A DNA stretch of 64,000 nt from Clostridia bacterium (GCA_017438845.1 JAFRUO010000004.1:36273-100272), one strand, 5' to 3'. Shown: positions 35,869-45,020, counted from the stretch's first letter. Translations and numbers: made by a program. Notes: generated from the letters alone by a model not told the origin.

Positions 35869-36753
35869 ATGAATTATATAATTTCCTGCTGTTCTTCGGT
35901 TGATTTGCCCGAGAGCACGCTTAAAGAAAACGGAATTGAATATGTCCCTATGCATTACTCACTTGACGGCGTTGATTATAAGGACGATTTGTTTAAATCA
36001 ATCAGCGCCAAACAGTTTTACGAAAAGCTTCGTAACGGTGTTAGTTCATCCACGGCTCAGGTTAATGTGAATGAATATTATGAATACTTTGAGGGCTTTT
36101 TAAAAAACGGACTTGATGTTCTGCATATCTGCCTTTCGGGCGGTATTACCGGTACTATGAATTCCGCAGTGAATGCAAGGAATATGCTTAAGGAAAAATA
36201 TCCTGACAACAAGATATTACTCTGCGACTCTCTGTGCGCCAGCTGCGGCTACGGACTTGTCTGCCTGAAGGCGGCTGAGCTTAAAGCAGAAGGCAAAAGC
36301 ATAGACGAGGTGTTTTCATTTATTGAGGAATACAAAAGCACTGTTGAGGAATGGTTTTTTACTTCGGACCTTACATATTTTGTCAAGGGCGGCAGGCTTT
36401 CCGCTGTTTCGGGCTGGTTCGGAACAATGCTTAAAATCTGCCCTCTGCTTGAGGTCGACAGTGAAGGTAAGCTTATTCCGAGAGAAAAGTGCAGAGGTAA
36501 GCAAAAGGCGATTGAAGCCTGTTTTAATAAAATGCTTGAAAGGGCAGGGGAAGCGAAAAAGTATAACGGCAGGTGCTATATAGCCAATTCGGATTGCTTT
36601 GACGACGCAAAGAAGCTTTCCGATATGATAGAAGCAAGCTTCCCGAAGCTTAAGGGAAAGGTTGAAATAGTGGATGTCGGTGTAATAATCGGCACTCACA
36701 CGGGGCCGGGAACAACCGGACTGTTCTTTGAAGGAGGAAATGATATAAAATGA
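35869..36753 (+). CDS. DegV/FakB-family fatty-acid-binding protein
   Basis: 294 residues. DegV fold with the N-terminal IISCCSSVDLPESTLKENGI, SSSTAQVNVNEYYEYFE, the LSGGITGTMNSA pocket loop, LTYFVKGGRLSAVSG and the C-terminal GTHTGPGTTGLFF. Family members bind a fatty acid and present it to a fatty acid kinase (FakA) for phospholipid synthesis. No fakA is in the window. The stop overlaps the next ATG by 4 bases. Confidence 0.88.
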   Translation: MNYIISCCSSVDLPESTLKENGIEYVPMHYSLDGVDYKDDLFKSISAKQFYEKLRNGVSSSTAQVNVNEYYEYFEGFLKNGLDVLHICLSGGITGTMNSAVNARNMLKEKYPDNKILLCDSLCASCGYGLVCLKAAELKAEGKSIDEVFSFIEEYKSTVEEWFFTSDLTYFVKGGRLSAVSGWFGTMLKICPLLEVDSEGKLIPREKCRGKQKAIEACFNKMLERAGEAKKYNGRCYIANSDCFDDAKKLSDMIEASFPKLKGKVEIVDVGVIIGTHTGPGTTGLFFEGGNDIK

Positions 36754-37802
36754 ACAATCAGAATTACAATCCCAACTTTAATCCGAACTTTAACCAAAAC
36801 AATACGGACAATAACCCGTATAATACCAACAGCGGTTATCAGGCGCCTCCTGTTTATAACAACAACCCGAGGCCTACTCCCAATATGCAGTATAACGGTA
36901 ATTCCGCTGGTAAGCCGCCGAAAAACGGAAACAGCAATAACAAAACGCTTTATATTTTAATCGGAGTTGCCGCTGCAGTCGTATTACTGCTTGCTATTGT
37001 ACTGATTGTTGTTCTCTCGTCGGGAAGGAATAAACCTTCAAATAACTATTCTTATGACAGCAACACAACAAGCTATCAGGCGCAGACAGAGGCTGAAACT
37101 CAGGCGACGACCTTGCCCGAAACCACAACTTTACCCGTCACTCAGGCTCCTACTCAGCCTGCCGCAGACCACCGTATTAACGTTACAAATGACGGTGTGC
37201 CGACTGACAGATACCTTACTCAGGGCGAGCTGACCGCAATCAATACATTTATCTCCAACCTTACCGAAACGGAGTTTTTGAGCTACGGCTATATGAACAA
37301 CAACTCTGACGCAATTATAAACTTTGCAATTCTTCACGCATATTTAAACGGTAATAATACCTGCAGCGTAAACGGTGAAGCGGTTTCAATCAGCGGTGAT
37401 TCCGTATATAAGTACATATACAGGTTCTTTGACACCGATATTTCACTCAGGTCTACCGATATGGCTGACTACAACTCCGCAACGAATATGTTCTATACCT
37501 CTAAGTCAAGGCTTGACGCAAAGATTGTACATTCAAACAGCGGCTACGGCAGGATTTATTCCTTTGCGGTAATTGACAGCTGCACAAAGTACTTTGACAG
37601 TGCATGCGGAGTGACATTTAAGATTTATTCTGTCAGCGCACCCGTTTCCGACGCCTACTACGGTTACTATCAGGATCAGGCGCAGTCGATCGGCGGAGTC
37701 CGTCAGATTGGCTCGGGAAGGGCTACAATAATGCCAACCAACATCGGTGTTCTGAGCGATTCAATGAAAATGACAATCGTTGATTATTCAGCGAGTTATT
37801 AA
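36750..37802 (+). CDS. Single-pass membrane protein with Asn-rich head and extracellular domain
   Basis: 350 residues. The first 65 residues are Asn/Pro-rich low complexity (NPNFNPNFNQNN), followed by one membrane span (about 68-92), a Thr/Gln/Pro linker (TTLPETTTLPVTQAP) and a 210-residue outer domain of unknown type with four Tyr-rich beta segments. The same plan (disordered head, one span, Thr-rich stalk, outer domain) is seen in the 9440 and 19832 gene products. Translation is coupled to degV. Function unknown. Confidence 0.75.
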   Translation: MNNQNYNPNFNPNFNQNNTDNNPYNTNSGYQAPPVYNNNPRPTPNMQYNGNSAGKPPKNGNSNNKTLYILIGVAAAVVLLLAIVLIVVLSSGRNKPSNNYSYDSNTTSYQAQTEAETQATTLPETTTLPVTQAPTQPAADHRINVTNDGVPTDRYLTQGELTAINTFISNLTETEFLSYGYMNNNSDAIINFAILHAYLNGNNTCSVNGEAVSISGDSVYKYIYRFFDTDISLRSTDMADYNSATNMFYTSKSRLDAKIVHSNSGYGRIYSFAVIDSCTKYFDSACGVTFKIYSVSAPVSDAYYGYYQDQAQSIGGVRQIGSGRATIMPTNIGVLSDSMKMTIVDYSASY

Positions 37803-37824
37803 ATAACCGAAAGGAGTATTTTTT

Positions 37825-38508
37825 ATGAATTATGAAATTCAAGGCGGCAGCTTCCCTGTTGTAGTATGCAACGTAGAAGCAAATGAAACAATTATTACAG
37901 AGGGCGGCGGAATGAGCTGGATGAGCCCGAATATGCAGATGCAGACTACCTCAAATGGCGGTTTGGGCAAAATGCTCGGCAGAATGATGACCAGAGAGAG
38001 CCTCTTCCAGAACAAGTACACCCCACAGGGCGGCCCCGGACAGATTGCCTTTGCAAGCAGCCTTCCCGGTGAGATTGTAGCTCTTGAGATTAACCCTCAG
38101 CAGAGCTATATCTGCCAGAAGTCCTCGTTCCTTGCAAGCACCGAAGGAGTTGAGCTTTCAACCTTTTTCCAGAGAAAGCTCGGCGCAGGCCTTGTAGGCG
38201 GCGAAGGCTTTATTATGCAGAAGCTTTCGGGCAACGGCACAGCCTTTGTTGAAATTGACGGCGCCGCTATCAGGTATAACCTTCAGCCCGGTCAGCAGCT
38301 TATTGTTGACACAGGTCACGTTGTACTTATGAGCGATACCTGTAAGATGGACGTTCAGACCGTTAAGGGCGTTAAGAATATGCTTTTCGGCGGCGAAGGT
38401 TTCTTCAATACGGTTGTTACCGGCCCCGGCGAGGTTGTCCTTCAGACAATGCCCGTCATCAAGCTTGCAGGCTCGATTGCACCCTATGTAGTAACAAGCT
38501 CAAACTGA
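37825..38508 (+). CDS. AIM24 family protein
   Basis: 227 residues, soluble. Typical AIM24 (TIGR00266) sequence: PVVVCNVEANETIITEGGGMSWM, then GQIAFASSLPGEIVALEI, FLASTEGVELSTFF and GGEGFFNTVVTGPGEVVLQT. The fold is a beta-roll like tryptophan-RNA-binding attenuation protein; the function in bacteria is not established. Good AAAGGAG site. The gene ends at a strong bidirectional terminator. Confidence 0.88.
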   Translation: MNYEIQGGSFPVVVCNVEANETIITEGGGMSWMSPNMQMQTTSNGGLGKMLGRMMTRESLFQNKYTPQGGPGQIAFASSLPGEIVALEINPQQSYICQKSSFLASTEGVELSTFFQRKLGAGLVGGEGFIMQKLSGNGTAFVEIDGAAIRYNLQPGQQLIVDTGHVVLMSDTCKMDVQTVKGVKNMLFGGEGFFNTVVTGPGEVVLQTMPVIKLAGSIAPYVVTSSN

Positions 38509-38517
38509 ACATAATTT

Positions 38518-38553
38518 AAAAATCCTGCGGCCTTAATCGGCTGCAGGATTTTT
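38518..38553. terminator. Bidirectional terminator between convergent genes
   Basis: A 12-pair stem (AATCCTGC-GGCC against GGCT-GCAGGATT, loop TTAATC) is flanked by A-run on the left and T-run on the right. It serves the AIM24 gene and the minus-strand gene, whose stop codon lies in the loop. Confidence 0.9.
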
Positions 38554-39057
38554 CTTTGCCTTATTCTGTTTTATCCGTTTGAATATCAGAATTATTATTA
38601 TCAAAAAGCAAATATACATCAAAACGGTTTTAACCGCCGTAACGGCTGACGAAACATAGAAAATGTTTGTGTTTGTAATCGGCTTGTTAAGGAAAATTAC
38701 CGTGAAAATGTTTTCCGTATAATCAAACAGCGCAAGTATTACGGGGACTATAACGAGCTTCGTTTTCTTCTTTGAAAGAACAGCGATAAGCAAAACGAAA
38801 AAAACGCAGTAGCAAATCGGATAAATAAAGTCGAGCGGCAGCTGGAAGCACAGATAAATATGCCTTGAAATCTTGCTTATGCTTTCAAGAAAGCTCTGCG
38901 CGTCGGCAGGGGAATAGCCGAAATTCATATCGAAACAGCGTATCCCGTTTGTTGACGCCTCGATTTTCGGAATCAGTACAAAGTTCATTGCAACACAAAT
39001 TAACGTCGTCAACGTTCCGCTTATAATCAAACCCGATTTTTTTTTGGCACTAACCAT
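38533..39057 (-). CDS. Membrane protein of unknown function
   Basis: 174 residues from the ATG at 39057, chosen because AGGGTGAT precedes it; an upstream ATG at 39102 has no ribosome site. Four hydrophobic segments (about 10-32, 75-98, 100-125, 140-165) with Lys-rich ends, so an inner-membrane protein. The loop after the first segment is extracytoplasmic. I do not recognise a family or catalytic residues. It is convergent with the AIM24 gene, with a repeat-filled gap on its 5' side. Confidence 0.7.
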   Translation of the reverse strand: MVSAKKKSGLIISGTLTTLICVAMNFVLIPKIEASTNGIRCFDMNFGYSPADAQSFLESISKISRHIYLCFQLPLDFIYPICYCVFFVLLIAVLSKKKTKLVIVPVILALFDYTENIFTVIFLNKPITNTNIFYVSSAVTAVKTVLMYICFLIIIILIFKRIKQNKAKKNPAAD

Positions 39058-39162
39058 ATAATCACCCTGATATATCGTAACACGATTATGAAATATATTC
39101 AAGTAATACTAAATGAAATATATATTGTATTTAAATAGCTTAGTCTTCGGCAAACCGCTTCT

Positions 39163-39236
39163 AAAGAAATATTTCACTCGTTCTATAAGAATGAATTTCA
39201 TTGAAAAAGACTTGCCGAAGCAAGCCTTTTTCATGG
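39163..39236. repeat. Partial copy of the hairpin array
   Basis: Bases 39163-39236 match 39403-39476 with a few changes, covering the loop of hairpin 6, hairpin 7, hairpin 8 and the TCATGG end. Hairpin 7 has changed to TCGTTCT-ATA-AGAATGA, keeping the closing pair by a C-G to T-A double change. The copy begins inside a hairpin loop, which marks a breakpoint. Upstream, 39145-39159 repeats the 15-mer also found at 5353-5367. Confidence 0.8.
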
Positions 39237-39268
39237 TCGTGATGTTCATAACGGATTAGTAAAATTTC

Positions 39269-39471
39269 ATACTCGGCAGAAGCCGAGTATGAAATAATGA
39301 CATTAAGTCATTATGAAATTTTCTGCAAAAGCAGAAAATGAAATAAAATTCATTCCTCAATATGCGAAGCATATTTCATACACGAAGTGTATTTCATATT
39401 TCAAAGAAATATTTCACTCATTCCGAAGGAATGAATTTCATTGAAAAAGACTTGCCTAAGCAAGTCTTTTT
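39269..39471. repeat. Array of eight hairpins, copy 2, joined to tRNA-Leu
   Basis: Same order, spacing and length (203 bases) as 5058-5260. Hairpin 1 (39269-39290) has ATACTCGGC/GCCGAGTAT in place of ATACCCGGC/GCCGGGTAT, and hairpin 6 (39396-39412) has ATATTTC/GAAATAT in place of ATATTCC/GGAATAT; both are double changes that keep pairing. Hairpin 2 loses its closing pair. The last hairpin (39444-39471, 12 pairs) ends two bases from the tRNA-Leu CCA and on the minus strand is a plausible terminator for it. Confidence 0.9.
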
Positions 39472-39473
39472 CA

Positions 39474-39556
39474 TGGTGCGGATAACAGGACTTGAACCTG
39501 CACGCTCGCGCACAAGATCCTAAATCTTGCGTGTCTGCCAATTCCACCATATCCGC
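39474..39556 (-). tRNA. tRNA-Leu (anticodon TAG)
   Basis: The minus strand folds with acceptor GCGGAT(A)/TATCCGC, a 5-pair anticodon stem CAAGA/TCTTG around TTTAGGA, a long variable arm (TGCGCGAGCGTG) as in leucine tRNAs, a T-arm with GTTCAAGTC, discriminator A and encoded CCA. Anticodon TAG reads CUN codons. It begins two bases after the stop of the upstream membrane protein gene on the same strand. Confidence 0.96.
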
Positions 39557-39558
39557 AT

Positions 39559-39954
39559 TTAAATGCTTATGTTTTCCGGATGATATACAAAAAGCAAAAC
39601 CAATGATGTTATAATCCTAAGCAAGCAGATTGCGATGATAATATATCTTTGCTTAATGATATTGACCGCAACTGTGTCATTATTTTCTTTTGCTTTTCTG
39701 TAAACGAGTAAATCGTCCCAGGGCAGGGAAACGAACTTAAAATGCTTGCGTAAATAAACGTATGAAGAATTTTTGGAAAGCTCTCTTTCGGCTAACGACT
39801 GAACGATTGCGTTATATACAACAAACACAAAAGTGCCGAAGAAAAAAAGAAACACAAGAAAATCAAGCCTTCGAAAGGAAAGCAAGGTGATTATAAAACA
39901 GATAACCTGCAAAAGAATATAAACGTCGTTAATTTTTATAATCTTTTTAAGCAT
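39559..39954 (-). CDS. Small membrane protein of unknown function
   Basis: 131 residues from ATG 39954, chosen because GGTGG lies 5 bases before it; an earlier ATG (39972) has no ribosome site. Two hydrophobic pairs (about 12-30 and 32-55) and a last segment (about 105-125) separated by a charged stretch with SLPWDDLLVYRKAKE. The middle part (SSYVYLRKHFKFVSLPWDDL) resembles YcxB-like C-terminal patches, but too weakly to name it. Its stop is directly next to tRNA-Leu, so both may share one transcript. Confidence 0.6.
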   Translation of the reverse strand: MLKKIIKINDVYILLQVICFIITLLSFRRLDFLVFLFFFGTFVFVVYNAIVQSLAERELSKNSSYVYLRKHFKFVSLPWDDLLVYRKAKENNDTVAVNIIKQRYIIIAICLLRIITSLVLLFVYHPENISI

Positions 39955-40032
39955 ATTAACCACCGAAGTCATTAATATAAAATGCGTTATTTTCTTTTTA
40001 AATATTATATCAAAACTTTCGTTAAAATTCAA

Positions 40033-40061
40033 TAGACAAACCGAACTAAATGTTATAAAAT
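40033..40061 (+). promoter_or_regulatory. Promoter of the second GH2 gene
   Basis: TAGACA, 17 bases, TAAAAT at 40056-40061, 26 bases before the ATG. Confidence 0.5.
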
Positions 40062-40086
40062 AGTACTATATAAAGGAGGATGTACT

Positions 40087-41838
40087 ATGAAAAGCATTTG
40101 GACAGATAAGGTTGACCTGAAAAACCCGCTTGCGGATTATCCGAGACCGCAGTTTAAAAGAGATTGCTGGCAGAGCCTTAACGGTGAATTTGAATACCAT
40201 ATTGCAACAAGAGGGGAGAAGTGGATAGAGGACTACACCGGTACCATTATTGTACCCTTTGCGGTCGAAAGCCTGCTTTCGGGCGTAGAAAAGCCGTTAA
40301 GACCCACGGACAGACTTTGGTACAGAAAGAGATTTACACTTAACGAGGATTTAAAGGGTAAGCGTATTTTGCTGAATTTTGAAGCCGTTGACTGGCAGTG
40401 CAAGGTTTATATTAATAAAGAATTGGTTGGCAAGCACACGGGCGGCTACTGTGAGTTTTCCTTTGATATTACCGATTACCTCACGGACGGCGAAAACGTT
40501 TTAACAGTTTGCGTTTACGATCCGACGGAATCCGGCTGGCAGCAGAGGGGAAAGCAGGACAACCATCCTCACGGCTTCTGGTACACTGCAACGTCGGGAA
40601 TCTGGCAGACAGTCTGGCTTGAGGGCGTAAGCGAAACTCATATCAATTCTATCAAGCTTTTGCCCGATATTGACAACTCTTCCTTTAACATTAAAACCGA
40701 GATTTCCGCAGGCACCTACAATTCCCTTATGCTATATGTATATGACAAGGGCGACGAGATTGTTTCGGCGGAAATTTCAACCGATGAAGACATTAAATTG
40801 CCCGAGGACTTCAAGCTATGGAGTCCCGAGGAGCCGAATCTTTACGACATAGAGCTTAACCTTATCAAGGACGGAAAGGTCGTTGACTGCGTTACAAGCT
40901 ATTTCGGTATGAGAAAATTCGGCATCGGCAAGGACAAGTTCGGCGTTATGCGCCTTATGCTTAATAACAAGCCTTATTTCCAAAGGGGATTGCTCGATCA
41001 GGGCTATTGGCCAGACGGCGGTCTTACTCCTCCTTGCGATGAGGCTATGATTTTCGACATTAAGGAAATGAAGCGTCTTGGGTTTAATATGCTCAGAAAG
41101 CACATCAAGCTTGAGTCAATGAGATGGTACTACCACTGCGACAGGCTTGGTATGATAGTCTGGCAGGATATGATGAGCGGCGGAGCATATATCGGCAACC
41201 TGTTTGCCGGAGTAATGCCAAATATTGTTCCTCACCTTAAGGACGATAAATACAACATTTTCAAGCGTGAAAAGAAGGATGCGAGAGACGACTACAAGCG
41301 TGAGCTCGGCGAAATGATTAATCAGCTTTACAATGTTGTTTCGATTTTCTGTTGGGTGCCCTTCAACGAGGGCTGGGGTCAGTTTGATTCGCTGAAAATA
41401 TGTAATTATGTAAAGAGTATGGATACCTCACGCGTTGTGGACCACGCAAGCGGCTGGTATGACCAGAAGGGCGGAGACATTAAAAGCTTACACAGATATG
41501 TTTTCCCCGTTACCATGCCAAAGCTTGACAACAAGCGTGCATTTGTAATTACCGAATTCGGCGGTTATCAGAACACATACACCGGTCACACCTGGACCGA
41601 TAACAAGACCTTCGGTCTGTATCTTAAGTTTAAGAACAAGGATACACTTACCAACGCATACAAAAAGCTTCATGAAAAGCAGATAATTCCTCTTATCGAC
41701 AAAGGGCTTTGCGGTACGGTATATACTCAGGTTTCCGATGTCGAAAACGAGCTTAACGGTATTTATACTTACGACAGAGCGCATCTTAAAATAGATGAGG
41801 AAACTATTATCGCAATCAACAAAAAGCTTGTTCTGTGA
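40087..41838 (+). CDS. GH2 family glycoside hydrolase (short, beta-galactosidase/glucuronidase-like)
   Basis: 583 residues. Sugar-binding domain (about 10-185, with RPTDRLWYRKRF and GFWYTATSGIWQTVWLE), a short immunoglobulin-like domain, then the TIM barrel. Acid/base E428 is in WVPFNEGWGQ and nucleophile E490 in ITEFGGY. It lacks the C-terminal domains of long LacZ enzymes. The SGIWQTVWLE and FNEGWGQ signatures fit a subgroup often annotated beta-galactosidase; substrate cannot be fixed from sequence. Cytoplasmic, no signal peptide. A WYL regulator gene starts 10 bases after it and may control it. AAGGAGG ribosome site. Confidence 0.88.
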   Translation: MKSIWTDKVDLKNPLADYPRPQFKRDCWQSLNGEFEYHIATRGEKWIEDYTGTIIVPFAVESLLSGVEKPLRPTDRLWYRKRFTLNEDLKGKRILLNFEAVDWQCKVYINKELVGKHTGGYCEFSFDITDYLTDGENVLTVCVYDPTESGWQQRGKQDNHPHGFWYTATSGIWQTVWLEGVSETHINSIKLLPDIDNSSFNIKTEISAGTYNSLMLYVYDKGDEIVSAEISTDEDIKLPEDFKLWSPEEPNLYDIELNLIKDGKVVDCVTSYFGMRKFGIGKDKFGVMRLMLNNKPYFQRGLLDQGYWPDGGLTPPCDEAMIFDIKEMKRLGFNMLRKHIKLESMRWYYHCDRLGMIVWQDMMSGGAYIGNLFAGVMPNIVPHLKDDKYNIFKREKKDARDDYKRELGEMINQLYNVVSIFCWVPFNEGWGQFDSLKICNYVKSMDTSRVVDHASGWYDQKGGDIKSLHRYVFPVTMPKLDNKRAFVITEFGGYQNTYTGHTWTDNKTFGLYLKFKNKDTLTNAYKKLHEKQIIPLIDKGLCGTVYTQVSDVENELNGIYTYDRAHLKIDEETIIAINKKLVL

Positions 41839-41848
41839 GGTGCTTTGA

Positions 41849-42853
41849 ATGGCAAACAATTATAACCAGAAGCTGAAGCTGTTGTACTTACTTGATGATT
41901 TGCTTGAAAACAGCGACGAAAACAACCCGATTGACACCGAGCATTTGATTGCTCACCTTAACAATAAAGGTATTGAATGTGAAAGAAAATCAATATACCG
42001 TGATATTGCTATTTTGCAGGAATACGGATATGATATTCTTAAAACGCGTTCACCGAAGGTCGGATACTATATCGGCGTCAGGGACTTTCAGCTTGCCGAA
42101 ATTCGCCTTTTAAGCGACGCTATTCAGGCGGCAAACTTTATTACTCCGAAAAAGACGAAAGAGCTTTTGGCGAAGATTTACAAGCTCGTCAGCAAGGAAC
42201 AGGCTAATTCCCTCAGGAATCAGGTATATGTAGAAAACAGACCGAAATGCAGTAATGAGGGGATTTACTACACAATCGATAAACTTGACCGTGCCATTCA
42301 GATGAACAGGCAGGTAAAAATAATATATCGCCGTAGAAAAATTACCGACAATAATAAGGCTGAGTATGAGGAGAAAACACATTATATCAGCCCTTATGCC
42401 ATGATATGGTCGGACGACCACTATTATCTTGTCGGAAACAATCGTAATTACACCAATATTATGGTTACAAGGATAGACAGAATCAAAAGCGTTGAAATAC
42501 TTGAGGACGTTCCGTGCATAAGCTTCTCGGCGGTTTCGGAATATAAAAACTTCTTTGACACGGCTGATTACGCAAATAAGCATTTCAATATGTTTACAGG
42601 GGAACCCGAAAAAATAGAATTGATTTGTTCCAACTCGATTGTCGAACCTATTCTTGACCGTTTCGGTGATAAGGTTAATATTTTAAAATGCGGCGACTCC
42701 AAGTTTAAAATTACAGTTGAAGCTGCACCGAGCGAGGGACTTGTTTCCTGGATTATGCAGTTCGGCAAGGATATCACCGTCAAGTCGCCTGCCTCTCTTA
42801 AAAAGCTGCTTCTTGATAGGGTAGAGGCGATACAAAATCTTTATAAAATCTGA
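41849..42853 (+). CDS. WYL-domain transcription regulator
   Basis: 334 residues. N-terminal winged helix (about 5-70: LIAHLNNKGIECERKSIYRDIAILQEYGYDI), a WYL domain in the middle (about 140-230: VKIIYRRRKI, HYISPYAMIWSDDHYYLVGNNRNY) and a C-terminal WCX-like extension (EPILDRFGDKVNI, LVSWIMQFG). WYL proteins are ligand-responsive regulators. It is in one unit with the GH2 gene upstream (10-base gap, GAGGTG site), so it may respond to a sugar-derived signal or be autogenous; this is inference. Confidence 0.88.
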   Translation: MANNYNQKLKLLYLLDDLLENSDENNPIDTEHLIAHLNNKGIECERKSIYRDIAILQEYGYDILKTRSPKVGYYIGVRDFQLAEIRLLSDAIQAANFITPKKTKELLAKIYKLVSKEQANSLRNQVYVENRPKCSNEGIYYTIDKLDRAIQMNRQVKIIYRRRKITDNNKAEYEEKTHYISPYAMIWSDDHYYLVGNNRNYTNIMVTRIDRIKSVEILEDVPCISFSAVSEYKNFFDTADYANKHFNMFTGEPEKIELICSNSIVEPILDRFGDKVNILKCGDSKFKITVEAAPSEGLVSWIMQFGKDITVKSPASLKKLLLDRVEAIQNLYKI

Positions 42854-42857
42854 CGGC

Positions 42858-42944
42858 TTGTGCAAAATACACAAAGTTTTTTTCTATTATTTAATCAGGT
42901 TATATTTTGCAATACTTGCAAAAAAACGCAGTTTGTTATAAAAT
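42858..42944 (+). promoter_or_regulatory. pgk promoter with two dyads
   Basis: Promoter TTGCAA (42916-42921), 17 bases, TAAAAT (42939-42944). The -35 lies in the right arm of a perfect dyad TTTTGCAA-TAC-TTGCAAAA (42905-42923). A second dyad, TTGTG-N7-CACAA (42858-42874), lies upstream and loosely resembles Rex-type redox operators, though one base shorter than the usual 18. Binding by any named regulator is not shown. Confidence 0.55.
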
Positions 42945-42978
42945 AAACAGGAAATAATTTGGAAAGGATTAATTAAAA

Positions 42979-44175
42979 ATGAGTAGTGCATTAAACAAAA
43001 TGACTGTTGAAGATTTTGACGTTCAGGGCAAAAAGGTTCTTGTTCGTTGTGACTTCAATGTAAAAATGGAAAACGGAGTTATTACCAGCGACAAAAGAAT
43101 TGTAGCTTCACTTCCGACTATTCAGTACCTTATCGACCACAACGCAAAGGTTATTCTTTGCTCACACCTCGGCAGACCGAAGGGTGAATTTAACCCTGAG
43201 TTTTCAATGAAGCCCGTTGCCGCAAGACTTTCCGAGCTTCTCGGCAAAGAGGTTAAAATGGCTGATGATGTTGTCGGCGAAAGCGCTCAGGCACTCGCAG
43301 CTTCACTTAAAGACGGTGAAGTTCTTCTTCTTGAAAATGTTCGTTTTGAACCCGGTGAAACAAAGAAAGACCCCGAGCTTTCAAAGAAGTTTGCTTCACT
43401 TGCAGAGCTTTATGTTAACGACGCATTCGGCTCGGCTCACCGCGCTCATTCCTCAACAACAGGCGTTGCAGAATATCTTCCTGCGGCTTGCGGTTATCTT
43501 ATTCAGAAGGAAATTCAGTTTATCGGCGGAGCTCTTGAAAACCCGAAGAGACCTCTCGTTGCTATTTTAGGCGGCGCTAAGGTATCGGATAAGATCGGCG
43601 TTATTACAAACCTTATTGATAAGTGCGACACACTTATTATCGGCGGCGGAATGGCGTACACATTTATGAAGGCTCTCGGTCATAACATCGGTAATTCTCT
43701 TCTTGAAGAGGACAAAATTGAGTTAGCTAAATCCATGATGGACAAGGCAGAAGAAAAGGGCGTTAAATTCCTTATTCCCGTTGACAACAAGGTTGGCAGA
43801 GAGTATAAAGAGGATACTGAAGCCATGATTGTTAATTCCGATGAAATTCCCGACGGTTGGATGGGACTTGATATCGGACCCGAAACTCAGAAGCTTTTCA
43901 AGGATGCTGTTAAGGACGCGGGTACTGTTATCTGGAACGGACCTATGGGCGTTTCCGAGTGGGCAAACTTTGCTTCGGGTACAATTGCCGTAGCAACTGC
44001 TATTGCCGAAAGCGGCGCTATTTCGATTATCGGCGGCGGCGACTCTGCTGCAGCAATTCAGAAGCTCGGCTTTGCCGACAAGATGTCTCACATCTCAACA
44101 GGCGGCGGCGCTTCGCTCGAGTACCTTGAAGGTAAAGAGCTTCCCGGTATTGCAGCTCTTAACGAAAAAGAATAA
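42979..44175 (+). CDS. pgk: Phosphoglycerate kinase
   Basis: 398 residues, normal length. Transfers phosphate between 1,3-bisphosphoglycerate and ADP in glycolysis. N-terminal [14 protein letters not shown], substrate-binding [20 protein letters not shown] and [14 protein letters not shown] are present, and the C-terminal nucleotide domain has [21 protein letters not shown] and GGGDSAAAI with [13 protein letters not shown]. The gene is followed by a spaced hairpin and tpiA. gap, pgm and eno are not in the window. Confidence 0.97.
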   Translation: MSSALNKMTVEDFDVQGKKVLVRCDFNVKMENGVITSDKRIVASLPTIQYLIDHNAKVILCSHLGRPKGEFNPEFSMKPVAARLSELLGKEVKMADDVVGESAQALAASLKDGEVLLLENVRFEPGETKKDPELSKKFASLAELYVNDAFGSAHRAHSSTTGVAEYLPAACGYLIQKEIQFIGGALENPKRPLVAILGGAKVSDKIGVITNLIDKCDTLIIGGGMAYTFMKALGHNIGNSLLEEDKIELAKSMMDKAEEKGVKFLIPVDNKVGREYKEDTEAMIVNSDEIPDGWMGLDIGPETQKLFKDAVKDAGTVIWNGPMGVSEWANFASGTIAVATAIAESGAISIIGGGDSAAAIQKLGFADKMSHISTGGGASLEYLEGKELPGIAALNEKE

Positions 44176-44187
44176 TTAAATAAATAA

Positions 44188-44216
44188 TTGAAGGTGAGTA
44201 TTTTACTCGCCTTCAA
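44188..44216 (+). other. Intercistronic hairpin between pgk and tpiA
   Basis: A 13-pair stem (TTGAAGGTGAGTA with TACTCGCCTTCAA, one T-G, loop TTT) without a T-run. It probably adjusts mRNA stability or partial termination between the two glycolytic genes. Confidence 0.65.
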
Positions 44217-44237
44217 ATCGTGATAAGGAGTAATATT

Positions 44238-45005
44238 ATGAAAAAAGAACTTCGCAGAGCAGTTATTGCAGGTAACTGGAAAATGAACAACACACCTTCA
44301 CAGGCTAAGGCTCTTATTGAAGAAATGAAGCCTCTTGTTAAGGACGCAGACTGTGACGTTGTACTTTGCGTACCTTTTATTGACATCCCTGCTGCTGTTG
44401 AGGCTGCTAAGGGCTCAAACATTAAAATCGGCGCAGAGAACATTCACTTTAAGGCTTCGGGCGCATATACTGGCGAGATTTCAGCCGATATGCTCAAGGA
44501 AGCAGGCGTTGAATATGTAGTTGTTGGACATTCCGAAAGAAGACAGTATTTTGCTGAGACAGACCAGACTGTTAACCTTCGTACACTCGCTGCCGTTAAC
44601 GCAGGCCTTAAGGCTATCGTATGCGTAGGCGAAACACTTGAGCAGAGAGAGCTCGGTTATACCGAAACTCTTTTAAAGTATCAGACAAAGATGGCTCTTA
44701 CGAACGTTACAAAGGAACAGCTCAAGAACATTATTATTGCTTATGAGCCTGTTTGGGCAATCGGTACCGGAGTTACTGCTACAGCTGATCAGGCTGATGA
44801 GGGTAACGGCTTCTGCAGAGCGGCAATTGCCGAGGCTTACGGCGAGGATGTTGCACAGACAGTTACAGTTCAGTACGGCGGCTCCATGAATGCTAAAAAT
44901 GCCGAAGAGCTTGTTGCTAAGGTAAACGTTGACGGAGGTCTTATCGGCGGAGCTTCACTTAAGGCTGAGGATTTCTCAATTATCGTTAAAGCTGCTTCAA
45001 AATAA
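44238..45005 (+). CDS. tpiA: Triosephosphate isomerase
   Basis: 255 residues from ATG 44238, which has AAGGAG 8 bases upstream; a longer frame from 44220 lacks a site. TIM barrel with catalytic Lys in AGNWKMN, His in VVGHSERR and Glu in IIAYEPVWAIGTG, and the phosphate loops VQYGGSM and GLIGGASL. Interconverts dihydroxyacetone phosphate and glyceraldehyde 3-phosphate. Cotranscribed with pgk. Confidence 0.97.
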   Translation: MKKELRRAVIAGNWKMNNTPSQAKALIEEMKPLVKDADCDVVLCVPFIDIPAAVEAAKGSNIKIGAENIHFKASGAYTGEISADMLKEAGVEYVVVGHSERRQYFAETDQTVNLRTLAAVNAGLKAIVCVGETLEQRELGYTETLLKYQTKMALTNVTKEQLKNIIIAYEPVWAIGTGVTATADQADEGNGFCRAAIAEAYGEDVAQTVTVQYGGSMNAKNAEELVAKVNVDGGLIGGASLKAEDFSIIVKAASK

Positions 45006-45020
45006 TTAAAAGCACAAATT

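Noticed and set aside
42858..42874. Definite Rex operator before pgk
   Set aside because: The dyad is 17 rather than 18 bases and lacks the inner AA/TT positions; kept only as a candidate site.
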